DNA of 64,000 nucleotides from Candidatus Bathyarchaeota archaeon (GCA_026014705.1 JAOZHU010000007.1:1-64000), one strand, 5' to 3'. Positions 25,375-35,631 are shown, numbered from the stretch's first letter. Made by a program: numbers and translations. The notes: generated by a model not told the origin, from the letters alone.

Positions 25375-26208
25375 TTGCCCAGTGCCGTCGTCGAAATGAA
25401 AGAAGTTCATTTCAATTACCCCACAGGAGTCCACGCCATAAACGGCGTGTCTTTTACGGTTACTGAAGGCGAAAAAGTGGCTATATTAGGTCCGAACGGC
25501 TCTGGGAAATCCACGCTCACGCTCTTAATGGCGGGTCTCCTAACACCCCAACAAGGCGAAATCAAAGTCTTTGGCACAACGACCACATCAAAGGACTTCC
25601 AGAAGTTGAGACCAAGAATAGGTGTTGTTTTCCAAGACCCCGACGACCAACTGTTCACTCCAAGCGTCATCGAAGACATCGAGTATGGACCGAAAAACCT
25701 ACGGCTTCCCGACAGCGATATCAAGCAACGAAGTGGCGAGGTTCTATCAAAAATCGGCATCCAACACTTGAAGGACCGCCCGCCACATAGGCTGAGTTTC
25801 GGCGAAAAAAAGAAAGTTTCCTTGGCAACCTCATTGGTTCTAAAACCTGAATTGCTGATTCTCGACGAGCCTACAGCGAACTTGGACCTCGCTTCTAGAA
25901 GGGGTCTAATAGACATGTTAAACGATTTGAACGACGAAGGAACCACGGTGGTTATTTCTACGCATGACGTGGAAGCCCTTCCTGAACTGGCTGACAGAGT
26001 CATTGTGATAAGTCATGGCTCTATTCTGGGCGAAGGGAAAACCGCTGATGTTCTGCAGGACATGAAGCTTCTTGGTGCTGCTGGGCTGGAACCGCCTACT
26101 ATTGTTAAGCTTTTTTCAGAACTGAAATCTGCGGGGATAGTTGAGGAAGTGCCGATTACACTACGCGCGGGCTTGCAAAAGCTATACGACCAACTGAACA
26201 AGAAATGA
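25375..26208 (+). CDS. nikO: ECF nickel transporter ATPase NikO (CbiO family)
   Basis: 277 aa ABC ATPase. Walker A is GPNGSGKST, the Q-loop FQDPDDQLFTP is the CbiO type, the signature is LSFGEKKK (LSGGQ-like), Walker B is LLILDEPTANLD, and the switch His is in STHD. It starts with TTG, 15 nt after nikQ. Energises nickel uptake. Confidence 0.9.
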   Translation: MPSAVVEMKEVHFNYPTGVHAINGVSFTVTEGEKVAILGPNGSGKSTLTLLMAGLLTPQQGEIKVFGTTTTSKDFQKLRPRIGVVFQDPDDQLFTPSVIEDIEYGPKNLRLPDSDIKQRSGEVLSKIGIQHLKDRPPHRLSFGEKKKVSLATSLVLKPELLILDEPTANLDLASRRGLIDMLNDLNDEGTTVVISTHDVEALPELADRVIVISHGSILGEGKTADVLQDMKLLGAAGLEPPTIVKLFSELKSAGIVEEVPITLRAGLQKLYDQLNKK

Positions 26209-26238
26209 AGCTCATTGCAGGTTTTATTGCTTAGGTGC

Positions 26239-26649
26239 TTAGATTGTTACGATGACTGTTTTGAGGATTTTGACGCCTCGTTTCGTGGCAAGTTCGTCGC
26301 TTAGTTCACGTATTTCGTGGGCTTTTCCTTTCACTGCTATTGCTTCAAGGCAGTCGCGTTCGCTGATGTGAATGTGCAGCGTTGAGAATATCAGATCAGA
26401 ATGGTGATGCTGGGAGTCGGTCAGAGTGGTTTCTAAGCCTCTGGCGTCGTGGTCGTAAACCATCAGTATAATGCCCGTTTGGGTGGTGTTTTCTTCTTCT
26501 TGGAGCCATTTTCTTTCTGAAACAAACAGTCTTACAGCGTCTTGAATGGCTTTGGAACGGCTCTCGTAACCCATTTTGCCAATTATCTCGTCGAAGTCTT
26601 TAAGGAGGTCTGGTGGGAAAGTCACGCCTGCTCGTGTTATCTTGGTCAT
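26239..26649 (-). CDS. nikR: Nickel-responsive regulator NikR
   Basis: 136 aa. An N-terminal ribbon-helix-helix (TKITRAGVTFPPDLLKDFDEII) is followed by an ACT-like nickel-binding domain with QHHHSD, HIHISERDCLE, a pattern holding the conserved His and Cys ligands of NikR. It senses Ni(II) and represses nickel-uptake genes. I use ATG 26649, which gives the family N-terminus, rather than TTG 26658. It is convergent with nikO. A box TTTTAAAT near 26703-26710 precedes it. Confidence 0.92.
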   Translation of the reverse strand: MTKITRAGVTFPPDLLKDFDEIIGKMGYESRSKAIQDAVRLFVSERKWLQEEENTTQTGIILMVYDHDARGLETTLTDSQHHHSDLIFSTLHIHISERDCLEAIAVKGKAHEIRELSDELATKRGVKILKTVIVTI

Positions 26650-27119
26650 GCAAATCAAAAATAGAATGTGTCGGGTTTAACCTAAAAGCTTTTGCAATGC
26701 CAATTTTAAATGATTGAAGCATAGGCTGGCTTATGCACCGCGAGATATTGGAGAACTATTGAAGTAATGGCAAGATTAACAGTAAGCTTTTTAAAGTAGC
26801 GTTCACATCCAGTATTTGGTGTTACTGTTTGCACGTTCAGTAACACAAAGCTTTTTTTTTACCCGCAAACAACAACCCAAACGCACACACGTCCAAGAAT
26901 ATATGGCTACAACCGCGAAACCGCTGGCACATGAAACGAAAGCAAAAAAATACGCATGAATGTTGGGGAAGAAGCCTCGGAGACAGCGGCTGCCCGAAAG
27001 AAGCTCACACTGCATACAACGCGTTGCCACCTATTTTGTGCACGTACAGATGAACGCGAACGGTTTATATCCGAGCAAACAGAAGATTAACCATAAAGCA
27101 TTAGGGAGTCGAAAAATTT
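26650..27119. other. Intergenic region between nikR and thioredoxin
   Basis: No convincing gene. It holds the nikR promoter, a symmetrical TATA-like CTTTTTAAAG (26787-26796), the NikR operator, a T9 run (26852-26860) and the thioredoxin promoter (GGTTTATATCC near 27061). A 40-codon plus-strand frame (26931-27053, MKRKQKNTHECWG onward, three Cys and two His) is open but has no support beyond its position. Confidence 0.5.
26819..26846. promoter_or_regulatory. NikR operator, GTGTTAC-N14-GTAACAC
   Basis: A perfect dyad: arms extend to 9 bp (GTGTTACTG and CAGTAACAC) around 10 nt. GTGTTAC-N13/14-GTAACAC is the operator form described for Geobacter-type NikR. A TATA-like box at 26787-26796 places a plus-strand transcription start at about 26817, right at the operator, as expected for a repressor. 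Which gene it controls is unclear; nikR lies about 170 bp away on the other side. Confidence 0.75.
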
Positions 27120-27446
27120 ATGGGTGTTGGACCGTTTCATGTGACAGATGATAATTTTGACGACACAATCAAGAATAACCGTGTGGTTTTGGTTGATTTC
27201 TGGGCTGGTTGGTGTGGACCCTGCAGGGCTTTAGCGCCGACAATAGAAGAATTAGCCAGAGAATACGCTGGAAAAGCCATAATAGCCAAGCTGGATGTGG
27301 ACGAAAACCCGAACAAGGCTGAATGCTACCAAGTTTTCAGCATCCCAACAGTAATAGTATTCAAAGACGGTTGCGAAGTAGAGAGACTCGTTGGCCTCTG
27401 TGCCAAAGGAAAACTAGACGCCGTGCTAAAGAAGTATCTAGAGTAG
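27120..27446 (+). CDS. Thioredoxin
   Basis: 108 aa with the redox motif WAGWCGPCRALAP (C32 and C35 by count from the ATG) and the cis-Pro segment FSIPTVIVF. It reduces protein disulphides. A TATA at about 27061 and a GGGAGTC-type leader precede the ATG. It is a single gene, convergent with the next. Confidence 0.93.
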   Translation: MGVGPFHVTDDNFDDTIKNNRVVLVDFWAGWCGPCRALAPTIEELAREYAGKAIIAKLDVDENPNKAECYQVFSIPTVIVFKDGCEVERLVGLCAKGKLDAVLKKYLE

Positions 27447-27447
27447 C

Positions 27448-28050
27448 CTAGCTTTTCATTTTCTCGTACATTTTTTCCAGCGTCCACCGAATGCTGGATT
27501 TCAACTCTCTTAGGCGCTCTTCATCAACGTTTTGGATTACTATTTCCCTGAGCGAGTCATCTTCACGAACGATGTTGTAGGCAAACATTTTGTCAGGCGT
27601 AAGCTGCCCCATCCGCACTAGTTCACTGTCTTTCTCCTGCATCTTCGCCAGCACGCGTTCCACGAGAAAATTGTTAAAAGGCGGCGTGCTCACGCTAAAT
27701 TTCTTGCTTTCGTCGGGCAGAATATGCAGCGTTTGCTTTTCAACGTAGATTATCGCCAGCGGCTCCTCATTCACTGTCTTTAACGGAATTACGCTTTCAG
27801 GTTCTGCGGGTCGCGGCGCAGGTTTCTCTTCCGCAGTAACAACAACTTTTGCGGACGGCGCGGCTTCCTCAGGTATGACCGCTACCTTTTTTATGTCGCC
27901 CCGCTTGAACCCTTTTTCAAGCAGAACCGAGTTCACCACATCCAAAGTGTCTTGTAATTCTTTGAGTTCAGAAGTTAAGCTTTCAATTCGTTCTTCGAGT
28001 TTTTTCTTGAATGTAACGAGGGCTTTCATTTTCTCCGAATCTTGCGACAT
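27448..28050 (-). CDS. Conserved-looking coiled-coil protein, unknown function
   Basis: 200 aa, no signal peptide. Residues 5-55 form a coiled coil. A Pro/Ala/Glu-rich linker (about 65-90) leads to an alpha/beta domain (about 95-200) with AIIYVEKQTLHILPD and a helical end WTLEKMYEKM. It lies downstream of the DNA ligase gene on the same strand with about 50 bp between, perhaps co-transcribed. No family recognised with certainty. Confidence 0.6.
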   Translation of the reverse strand: MSQDSEKMKALVTFKKKLEERIESLTSELKELQDTLDVVNSVLLEKGFKRGDIKKVAVIPEEAAPSAKVVVTAEEKPAPRPAEPESVIPLKTVNEEPLAIIYVEKQTLHILPDESKKFSVSTPPFNNFLVERVLAKMQEKDSELVRMGQLTPDKMFAYNIVREDDSLREIVIQNVDEERLRELKSSIRWTLEKMYEKMKS

Positions 28051-28103
28051 CCTGCTTCACAGTCAGTATCTAAAGCGGTTTACGCTTATCAACTCTTTGA
28101 CTG

Positions 28104-29867
28104 TTAGGCTTCGCTGATTTGCTTAAGTTGCCCACGGTACATTTCCACCACTTCCGCCGAAGTAGTAGCGTCTTCAGCAGCTTTATCCACGCGGTAGTTG
28201 CCTGTGAAACGCGGAAACCTAATCGCCAAACCGCTTCCTCTGCGTATAGAATCCATGGCACACATATGGATGGGACTCAACGTTATCTCTGCGCCCAATA
28301 TTTCTAGGACAACTTTCGGTTCGAACCAGACATCCGCCTCCAGCATAGATTGCACGCGACTGTGCTTACGCGGAACCACATGCTTCTGCAACAGCTCTGG
28401 CAAGCTCTCCAAGTCCTTGTCGGTGAAACCTGTGCCGCATTTGGTTACTGTTTCGAAAGTATCCGTCTCAGCGTTGTAAGCGGCAAGCAGCAGAGCGCCA
28501 TAGGTTCCTGCACGCTTGCCTCTGCCGTGGAAAGCGCCGACCACCACAAGGTCAACGGTGTCGGTCATCTCGCTCTTGTAGTCGCGTTTGTACTTTATCC
28601 AGAGCCAACCACGGGCGCCGGCTTGGTAAACCGAGTCTTTGCTTATAGATTTGCAGATTAATCCTTCGCAGCCATCCGCGATAGCTTCTTCAAAGAACAC
28701 TTCTAGCTCTTTCACTTTGCTTGTTACGATGTGTTTGGCTGCTGTAACGCGGTCGCTTGGTTTCAACGCGTTTTCCAAGGCTTTTCGCCTAACAGGATAA
28801 GCGCTGAGAGTCAAGTCCGCGCCGTTAACGTAGAGCGCTTCGAACATGAACAACGAAACAGGATACTGCTCCATCGCCTGCTCAATCTCGTATTTGCGTC
28901 GCCTATGCATCAGTTCTTGGAATGGACGCAACTCGCCAGTTTCCAAATCCACAGCAACGCACTCGCCTTCCAGAATGGCTTCCTCAGCACGCACATACTC
29001 TTTGACAAGTTCCACTGCATCTGGGTATTGATTGGAAATATCCTCCAAACGCCTAGAATAGAGCGTAACTGTTTTTCCTTTCTTGTGAGCCTGCACGCGT
29101 TCGCCGTCATACTTGTACTCAGCAACGCATTTCCCGCCAAGCTTCTCCAGAATCGCCTCAGGTGAAGAAAGCCGCTCCGCCAGCATCGGTCTTATCGGCT
29201 CGAAAACCACAACCTGAAACCTCTTGATGCCCTCCAACCCCTGTTCAGCGATTACGTTTGCGACTCTGCCGAGGTCAGAGGAAATATTGTAAGCGCGTTC
29301 CACGAGTTCGCGGGCTTCCTTCCCGCCGCCGTACGCTATCGCCAACGCGTCCAGCACAGTCATGTCTGCGATGCCCAAACGCAAGTTGCCCGTTACCGTG
29401 CGCAGGAGATACTTAGCTTCTTTCGGCGACGCGTCAGACAGTAACCCAGAGAGTAAGGCTAGCTTCGTATCAACCGCACCGGAGCCCGTTGTTTTAGCCA
29501 TTCTATCAAGTGTTTCGTAAACGCGCTGAACCGTCAGTGTCTTCTGGAAGAAAGTTACTTGTCTCTTTGTAGCTATGAAGTTCTGCGCGGTTTCGCCGAT
29601 GTCCCCGCTTTTCTGGAGGTCAGCTTCAATTTCACTTTCGCGTCTTCCAGTAGCCCGCGCCAAGGCTTTCAAAGCGAGTTTTTCTGCCACGCCTATTTCC
29701 AAGCCAACAAAATCAGGATATATTTTTCCCTGTGTTAAATAAACAACCTTGGCGATGGCAGCTATGGGCGTATTCTTTAGGAGGTCAACTAGCAAATCGG
29801 TCATTTCAAGCCGCTTCGTAGTGGCTTCAATTCGCTCGTAAGCATCAGCTATCACGGCGTAGTTCAA
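28104..29867 (-). CDS. lig: ATP-dependent DNA ligase
   Basis: 587 aa, normal for archaeal replicative ligases. The lysyl-AMP motif I is KYDGER near residue 248; the N-terminal DNA-binding domain begins MNYAVIADAYERIEATTKRLEM. Further nucleotidyltransferase motifs are LEGECVA, MFEALYVNG, EGLICKS and WLWIKYKRDY, and the OB-fold domain ends with AIRFPRFTGNYRVDK. It joins Okazaki fragments. The start is TTG at the position that gives the conserved N-terminus. Confidence 0.95.
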   Translation of the reverse strand: MNYAVIADAYERIEATTKRLEMTDLLVDLLKNTPIAAIAKVVYLTQGKIYPDFVGLEIGVAEKLALKALARATGRRESEIEADLQKSGDIGETAQNFIATKRQVTFFQKTLTVQRVYETLDRMAKTTGSGAVDTKLALLSGLLSDASPKEAKYLLRTVTGNLRLGIADMTVLDALAIAYGGGKEARELVERAYNISSDLGRVANVIAEQGLEGIKRFQVVVFEPIRPMLAERLSSPEAILEKLGGKCVAEYKYDGERVQAHKKGKTVTLYSRRLEDISNQYPDAVELVKEYVRAEEAILEGECVAVDLETGELRPFQELMHRRRKYEIEQAMEQYPVSLFMFEALYVNGADLTLSAYPVRRKALENALKPSDRVTAAKHIVTSKVKELEVFFEEAIADGCEGLICKSISKDSVYQAGARGWLWIKYKRDYKSEMTDTVDLVVVGAFHGRGKRAGTYGALLLAAYNAETDTFETVTKCGTGFTDKDLESLPELLQKHVVPRKHSRVQSMLEADVWFEPKVVLEILGAEITLSPIHMCAMDSIRRGSGLAIRFPRFTGNYRVDKAAEDATTSAEVVEMYRGQLKQISEA

Positions 29868-30042
29868 CAGGCAAACCTCACATGAATATAACGCTGAAGG
29901 GGCGTATTAAAATTTCATCATAACCAACTAACTAACGGGATTGAACATAGCTAAAAAAAGGGGTCAACTATTCGAGAACAATGGCACTTCAACATACATT
30001 GCGTTCTCATTGGTAGAAGAGGTTACCATAGCAGAAAGTAAG

Positions 30043-30669
30043 TCAGTATGGACAAAGCGGGAAAAGAGTATACGGTTTGCGGTTACGGAACTGGAGAACA
30101 GCTACCAACAGTGTTACAATTGTAAATATTAGCAGGATGAAAACTGAAGGAAGCTCTGGGATTTCATGCGGCTGTGTCGAAGCCGATGGAGATGGCGTCG
30201 CAGCAGGGGTTGCTGTCGGTTCCAGAACAGGAGATTGCGAAGGCGTAGCTTCTGGTGTAGGAAAGGGGATGGGCGCTTGGGCAAATTCAGCAATTAACTC
30301 ATGATTTCTGTCCATGACAATTCTTAATGGATTATTATTCTTCTTCTCGATTTTTACGCCATCAAGAACCCAATAGTCAAATAACCATCCCCATTCAGAG
30401 TAAGAATCAGTTGCATAAACTGTAACTTCACTGCCTTCCTCATAATAGTATGAACCACAAGCAGGAGAAGTGACGCCATAACCATTAACTGCGATACTCA
30501 ATTCGTAACTAATTGCCGCTGCTTCAACAGGGTTAATGACAACCATCAAAGAGGAAATCAACAATACTAGAAGCAGAAATGTTAGAGCAACCGACCGTTC
30601 TATCAGTTCTATCAACCCACAAATGGAAGAACCAACTACAGCGAAATAAGACTTATGGCAAAAAATCAT
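30043..30669 (-). CDS. Secreted repeat-domain protein with C-terminal membrane anchor
   Basis: 208 aa. A hydrophobic N-terminal segment (about 26-50) acts as signal. One domain (55-130) matches the divergent InlB-like beta-repeat: YGVTSPACGSYYYEEGSEVTVYA, then GWLFDYWVLDG and MDRNHELIAEF. A Thr/Pro/Ser-rich linker follows, then IPELPSVFILLIF as membrane anchor with a basic end. The anchor is of the PEFPS type seen in many archaeal surface proteins, a little different from the PFP anchors elsewhere in the window. The start is not certain. Confidence 0.6.
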   Translation of the reverse strand: MIFCHKSYFAVVGSSICGLIELIERSVALTFLLLVLLISSLMVVINPVEAAAISYELSIAVNGYGVTSPACGSYYYEEGSEVTVYATDSYSEWGWLFDYWVLDGVKIEKKNNNPLRIVMDRNHELIAEFAQAPIPFPTPEATPSQSPVLEPTATPAATPSPSASTQPHEIPELPSVFILLIFTIVTLLVAVLQFRNRKPYTLFPLCPY

Positions 30670-30848
30670 CTGCTCAGAGCTAATTCACACATAACCTGCA
30701 TACCGGCGTGACTGAAGCAAATTTCCAAATAGCCCAGCCGCTTCTCTGTCTCCAAAAAACCTAAACCACCGCTGGAAAAGCGCAGCGCTTTTGGAAACCC
30801 TAAAATGTTGCTGAAGATATTCTCTCCTGTATCAGGAAGTTCACCGTA

Positions 30849-31886
30849 ATGGTTTACAACGAATTAAGGAAAGATTATCTGCTTGACCGCTGGGTCGTAA
30901 TCGCCACAGAACGCAGCAGAAGACCAACTGACTTCACTAAACAAAGAAAAGACTCCAACGCAGCAAGCGTCTGCCCCATGTGCCTAGGCAACGAGCACAT
31001 GACGCCGCCAGCAGTCCTCGTTTACCTGAAAGCAAACAGTGGAATAGTGAAAGACCACGACACCGACGGATTACGCCACAAGAACTGGCTCATACGCTGC
31101 ATTCCAAACCTTTATCCAGCCTTCTCGCCGCCAAAAGAGCCGCAAGACCAGCAATGTATAATGCACAACGACACTTTCGGCTCTGCCATTGGCCACCACG
31201 AAGTGCTGGTTGAATCGCCAAACCACAGTGAACACCCAGCAGACGCAGAACCAGCGCAACTAACGCATGTAGTGAACGCTTACATGGACCGCCTCCGCGA
31301 ACTCGCACAGAAACCCTACGTTCAGTATGTTTCAATATTCCGCAACCACGGACTCGAAGCAGGCGCTTCGCTTTCGCATGCTCACAGCCAAATAATCGCC
31401 ACGCCATCCGTGCCCCGCATCATAAAAGAAGAACTATCCGCAAGCCAACACTTCTGGAAGCAACATAAAAAATGCGTTTTCTGCGACATAATCCAACGTG
31501 AGTCAAAAAGCCCACGGCGCGTGCTGGAAAATGAGAATTTTGTGGTTTTTGCGCCTTACGCCAGCGTCCACCCCATGGAATTCTGGATAGCGCCCAAAAA
31601 ACATGATACGAACTTGCTCAACTTAACAGGCTCTGAGGCTGCAGCCTTCGCTGAAACACTCAGGACAAGCCTGAAAGCGCTGAAAGACGTGGTGAATGAC
31701 CCGCCTTACAACTTCGGAGTTCACCTAGCCCTAAACAAAGACGCAAAAGACTACTATCACTGGCACGTGGAAGTTTACCCGCGTTTAGCCATATGGGCAG
31801 GCTTCGAAAGAAGCACGGGAATGTACATAAACACAGTCACGCCTGAAACCGCAGCAGCCGCACTCAGAAACGCTTTGACCGCTTAA
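30849..31886 (+). CDS. galT: Galactose-1-phosphate uridylyltransferase family protein
   Basis: 345 aa HIT-superfamily enzyme. An N-terminal zinc-type pair CPMCLGNE is near residue 42; the active-site region is SLSHAHSQIIATP, holding the H-x-H-x-Q triad with the nucleophile His; a second pair CVFCD and the end HWHVEVYPR follow. It exchanges UMP between UDP-glucose and galactose-1-phosphate (Leloir pathway) or uses another sugar phosphate. Its stop overlaps the convergent debranching enzyme by 4 nt. Confidence 0.88.
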   Translation: MVYNELRKDYLLDRWVVIATERSRRPTDFTKQRKDSNAASVCPMCLGNEHMTPPAVLVYLKANSGIVKDHDTDGLRHKNWLIRCIPNLYPAFSPPKEPQDQQCIMHNDTFGSAIGHHEVLVESPNHSEHPADAEPAQLTHVVNAYMDRLRELAQKPYVQYVSIFRNHGLEAGASLSHAHSQIIATPSVPRIIKEELSASQHFWKQHKKCVFCDIIQRESKSPRRVLENENFVVFAPYASVHPMEFWIAPKKHDTNLLNLTGSEAAAFAETLRTSLKALKDVVNDPPYNFGVHLALNKDAKDYYHWHVEVYPRLAIWAGFERSTGMYINTVTPETAAAALRNALTA

Positions 31887-33946
31887 ACCTGCAAAACCTC
31901 TTTTTCATACGTGGGTTTAGCCTGCAATACATCTTCTACGTAAGCCCGCAGAGGTTCAGCCACGCTCCACGCTTGAGCAACGCAACCCCGCGGCGTATGC
32001 GGCGGATCGCCGTCAAAAACCTCGCTTATCGTGCCTAACCCCGCCTCTGTCACTTGCTGGGCAAACAAGGAAGATAGAAGAGCTTTCAACTCGCCAGTGC
32101 CGCTGGGTTTCACTTTGCCGAAAGCAGTCACGTATGGTCCCAGCAGCCAAGCCCAAACCGTGCCATTATGATAGGCAAGGTCCCGGCTTCGCCTGCTGCC
32201 CACGTACATGCCTCTGTATTGTGGGGCATTCCGCGCAAGCGTCCGCAAACCAAAAGGCGTCAAAAGCTCACGCTGCACCGCATAAACAACCTGCATGCTT
32301 TTCGTTTCATCGAGCATGTTGAAGTCGAGTGCTGCCGCAATTATCTGATTAGGCCTCAAAGCGTCGTCAACGCCTGATTCGCTCACAACATCGAAAAGGC
32401 AACGCGCGCCAGCGTTCCAGAATTTCAAATTAAAGCTGACTTGCGCCTTAGCCGCCACTTCAGCATAATGCTCCGCTGATCTCTCTTCCTTAAACCTACC
32501 TGCCAAAAGCTGCATGATTCTCAACGCGTTGTACCATAAAGCTTGAATTTCCACTGCTTTCCCACCCCGCGGCGTCACCGCCATGCCGTTCACTTCAGCA
32601 TCCATCCACGTCAACCGCTCGCCATGAACGAGCAAGCCATCGCTGTCTACGCGTATGCCAAACGCGGCGCCCTCTTCATGGCTTTTCACAATTTCCTTCA
32701 AGTTTGCCCATAATTGCTGCTGGACAAACTGGAAGTCGCCAGTGTACTTCAGATACTGCAGAACAGCGTTTATGTACCACAATGTAGCGTCAACAGTATT
32801 GTAAGACGGCACAGTGCACTGGTCTTCTAAACAGTTGGGAACCAAGCCTTGCTTGCAGTGGCGCTGGAACTCCAAGAGGATTTTCCGCGCCTCCGCGAAT
32901 CTGCCAGTGACAAGCGTTAAGCCAGGCAGCGAAATGAACGTGTCTCTGCCCCAAGTTTCAAACCAGAAGTAGCCTGCTATGACAGAAACGCGGTCGCCAA
33001 CGCCTCTGACCACGAAATCGTTTGTACCTAATATTAGCCAGCTTAGCCAGTTGTTTGCGGGCACTTGCTTATAGGTGCTGTGGAAATTTAGCAATACACC
33101 GCGGCGCTGTTTGAGCTCTTGCTCCAAAGAGTTTTCAACATCGCGTGTGGTGACGCCGATGGCTTCCAGAGCTTCTTCGGTTTCTCGGCTACTTTCACCC
33201 GCTGCTGCAGCTACGGCGAATTTGAATTTCTGCCTCGGCGAAACCGTAACCTCAAAGTAGCCAGGCTGATAGCAGTCGTCGATGCTGCTTTCGCCTCGCT
33301 TGTCTTCCTCACGATAATACAAGCGCTCTATCCAGTTTGGTTTCTCAACGAAGCGGCCCTCTGTGGCGAGAGCAGCCACCGTTACCCGTGGACGGGAAAA
33401 GGCAACTTCAAATTCTCTACCGCGTTGCTGCTGGCTGAAGCTTAACGGGCTTCGGTTCTTGTCAACGATTAAATGAAAATGTCGACACGTTAACAGTGGG
33501 TAAACCCTGAAGGTCACTTCAGAGGCGCTTCTGCTTAGAACGCTGTAAACCACGGCAACGGCGTTTCGCCTAGAAGGCATAAAGACGGTTTTAGCAACTT
33601 CGGTATCATGTACGTGGTAAACGTATTGCGGAAACGGGGAAACTGAGAACTTTTTTAGGAATCGGTAGCCTTGAGGGAAAATAACGTCATGGAACTCGTT
33701 GGCGCCAAGGTGGTGAACGTTGTTGTCTGCGCAGATTTCTTCATCCAGTTTCGCAAGGCAGACGGTGCGGTTTCCAGGCGGATGCAAGGCCGCTATCAGC
33801 AAGCCATGATATTTCCGCGTGTTTACGCCTAATACCGTAGAAGCGGCGTAGCCGCCTAAACCGTTTGTTACAAGCCACTCTTTCTGTAAAGCTTCATCAA
33901 AATGTGATAATGCTTCTTGGGTTAACTGAATAGAGGGCAATTGCAT
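31883..33946 (-). CDS. Glycogen debranching enzyme (amylo-alpha-1,6-glucosidase, GH133 type)
   Basis: 687 aa. The N-terminal beta-sandwich domain has EWLVTNGLGGYAASTVLGVNTRKYHG, and the catalytic (alpha/alpha)6 barrel contains WFETWGRDTFISLPGL, TVDATLWYINAV, EVNGMAVTPRGGKAVEIQALWYNAL and YHNGTVWAWLLGPY. It removes alpha-1,6 branches of glycogen-like polymers. Third gene of a probable TIM, DUF89, debranching-enzyme operon. Confidence 0.9.
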   Translation of the reverse strand: MQLPSIQLTQEALSHFDEALQKEWLVTNGLGGYAASTVLGVNTRKYHGLLIAALHPPGNRTVCLAKLDEEICADNNVHHLGANEFHDVIFPQGYRFLKKFSVSPFPQYVYHVHDTEVAKTVFMPSRRNAVAVVYSVLSRSASEVTFRVYPLLTCRHFHLIVDKNRSPLSFSQQQRGREFEVAFSRPRVTVAALATEGRFVEKPNWIERLYYREEDKRGESSIDDCYQPGYFEVTVSPRQKFKFAVAAAAGESSRETEEALEAIGVTTRDVENSLEQELKQRRGVLLNFHSTYKQVPANNWLSWLILGTNDFVVRGVGDRVSVIAGYFWFETWGRDTFISLPGLTLVTGRFAEARKILLEFQRHCKQGLVPNCLEDQCTVPSYNTVDATLWYINAVLQYLKYTGDFQFVQQQLWANLKEIVKSHEEGAAFGIRVDSDGLLVHGERLTWMDAEVNGMAVTPRGGKAVEIQALWYNALRIMQLLAGRFKEERSAEHYAEVAAKAQVSFNLKFWNAGARCLFDVVSESGVDDALRPNQIIAAALDFNMLDETKSMQVVYAVQRELLTPFGLRTLARNAPQYRGMYVGSRRSRDLAYHNGTVWAWLLGPYVTAFGKVKPSGTGELKALLSSLFAQQVTEAGLGTISEVFDGDPPHTPRGCVAQAWSVAEPLRAYVEDVLQAKPTYEKEVLQV

Positions 33947-33947
33947 T

Positions 33948-34838
33948 TCAGGGCATCAGCTTGGCAATATTCTTATGCCGAGGCGCGCAGAAATAGTTTG
34001 CGACTGGATTACACTTGGTTCTGAACAGCAGAAAATGGGGCTTCGTGAGTTTATATTCGGTTAAGGTTTCAGCATAACCCATGCCCTTCGCGAAAACAAG
34101 CTCTGCCTCGTTGTAAATTTTCAGGAACTCAGGTGAGACTTCCTTCAAAAGCAGCCCAACAGCGTCAGCGCCTGTAGTTACTATTTCATCGGCAAGCTTA
34201 TCCATTCCAGACAGCGCCACATCTTCCAATGTAGCATCGTTAATTATTGGACCGCCCTTGACAACGTAAGTTACCTTTAAACCCATATTCTTTAACTGTT
34301 CAACCAGCAGAGTGTCGAAGACGATTTCGCCAGCGTTATCTGCCAAATAGAGGATGCTACTAGCTTTTTTCGCTAATTCGTAAGCCTTGTCAATGTCATC
34401 CACAACTAAGTCTTTGGCGGCTTCTCTGAAGCTTTTCGCCAGTGCGCTTAAGGTGAACTTGTGTCCGGGGATGTCGAACTCCATTATGTTGCCCACCATG
34501 GCGCACAGGCAAGCTCTCTTGAATCTGTCCTGTTGCGTGTAGCCTTCCTCCACAAATTTTCTTGCTTTGGGCAGCATCCGCAAGGCGCGTTCGTTACTCA
34601 TTTTTTTGTTACGCTTGTAGGGGTCGCTGTTGCTTGTAAGCCGTTTTATTAAACGGTCTCTTTTCGTGCCTAAATCAGCAGGCACAGATGTTGGTCTGAA
34701 TTCCCTGTTCAGCAGTTTAATTATTTCGCTCATGGCTCTGAAGCGTAACGCTGGGTTCGTCGTGGCTTCACAGGCTTCTGCCATGGCTCTAGCCAGTAAG
34801 CAAGGGGCGCATTCTGCTTCAACTTTCACGGTGCTCAC
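33948..34838 (-). CDS. DUF89 / ARMT1-like damage-control phosphatase
   Basis: 296 aa. The family motif LYLADNAGEIVFDTLLVEQL is near residues 165-185, and ECAPCLLARAMAEA forms the N-terminal Cys pair of the archaeal subtype; VVKGGPIINDAT and ANFLLFRTKCNPVA-like end segments complete it. Members are metal-dependent phosphatases that remove damaged sugar or nucleotide phosphates. Context between TIM and a debranching enzyme suggests a sugar-phosphate substrate, which is inference. It starts 6 nt after TIM and ends 1 nt before the debranching gene. Confidence 0.85.
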   Translation of the reverse strand: MSTVKVEAECAPCLLARAMAEACEATTNPALRFRAMSEIIKLLNREFRPTSVPADLGTKRDRLIKRLTSNSDPYKRNKKMSNERALRMLPKARKFVEEGYTQQDRFKRACLCAMVGNIMEFDIPGHKFTLSALAKSFREAAKDLVVDDIDKAYELAKKASSILYLADNAGEIVFDTLLVEQLKNMGLKVTYVVKGGPIINDATLEDVALSGMDKLADEIVTTGADAVGLLLKEVSPEFLKIYNEAELVFAKGMGYAETLTEYKLTKPHFLLFRTKCNPVANYFCAPRHKNIAKLMP

Positions 34839-34844
34839 GCAGTT

Positions 34845-35561
<717 letters not shown>

Positions 35562-35631
35562 TTAATAACAGTTTACTTTTCACGGAAGTCTTGCGTCCAT
35601 AGCGGCGGCGCGTTTGCGTTTCAGGCGCGGT

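Noticed and set aside
26931..27053. 40-codon frame with three Cys and two His between the NikR operator and thioredoxin
   Set aside because: No ribosome-binding site and no known relative; kept only as a remark in the intergenic entry.
29941..30132. 63-codon plus-strand frame antisense to the end of the 30043-30669 gene
   Set aside because: No motif or promoter; overlaps a better-supported gene.
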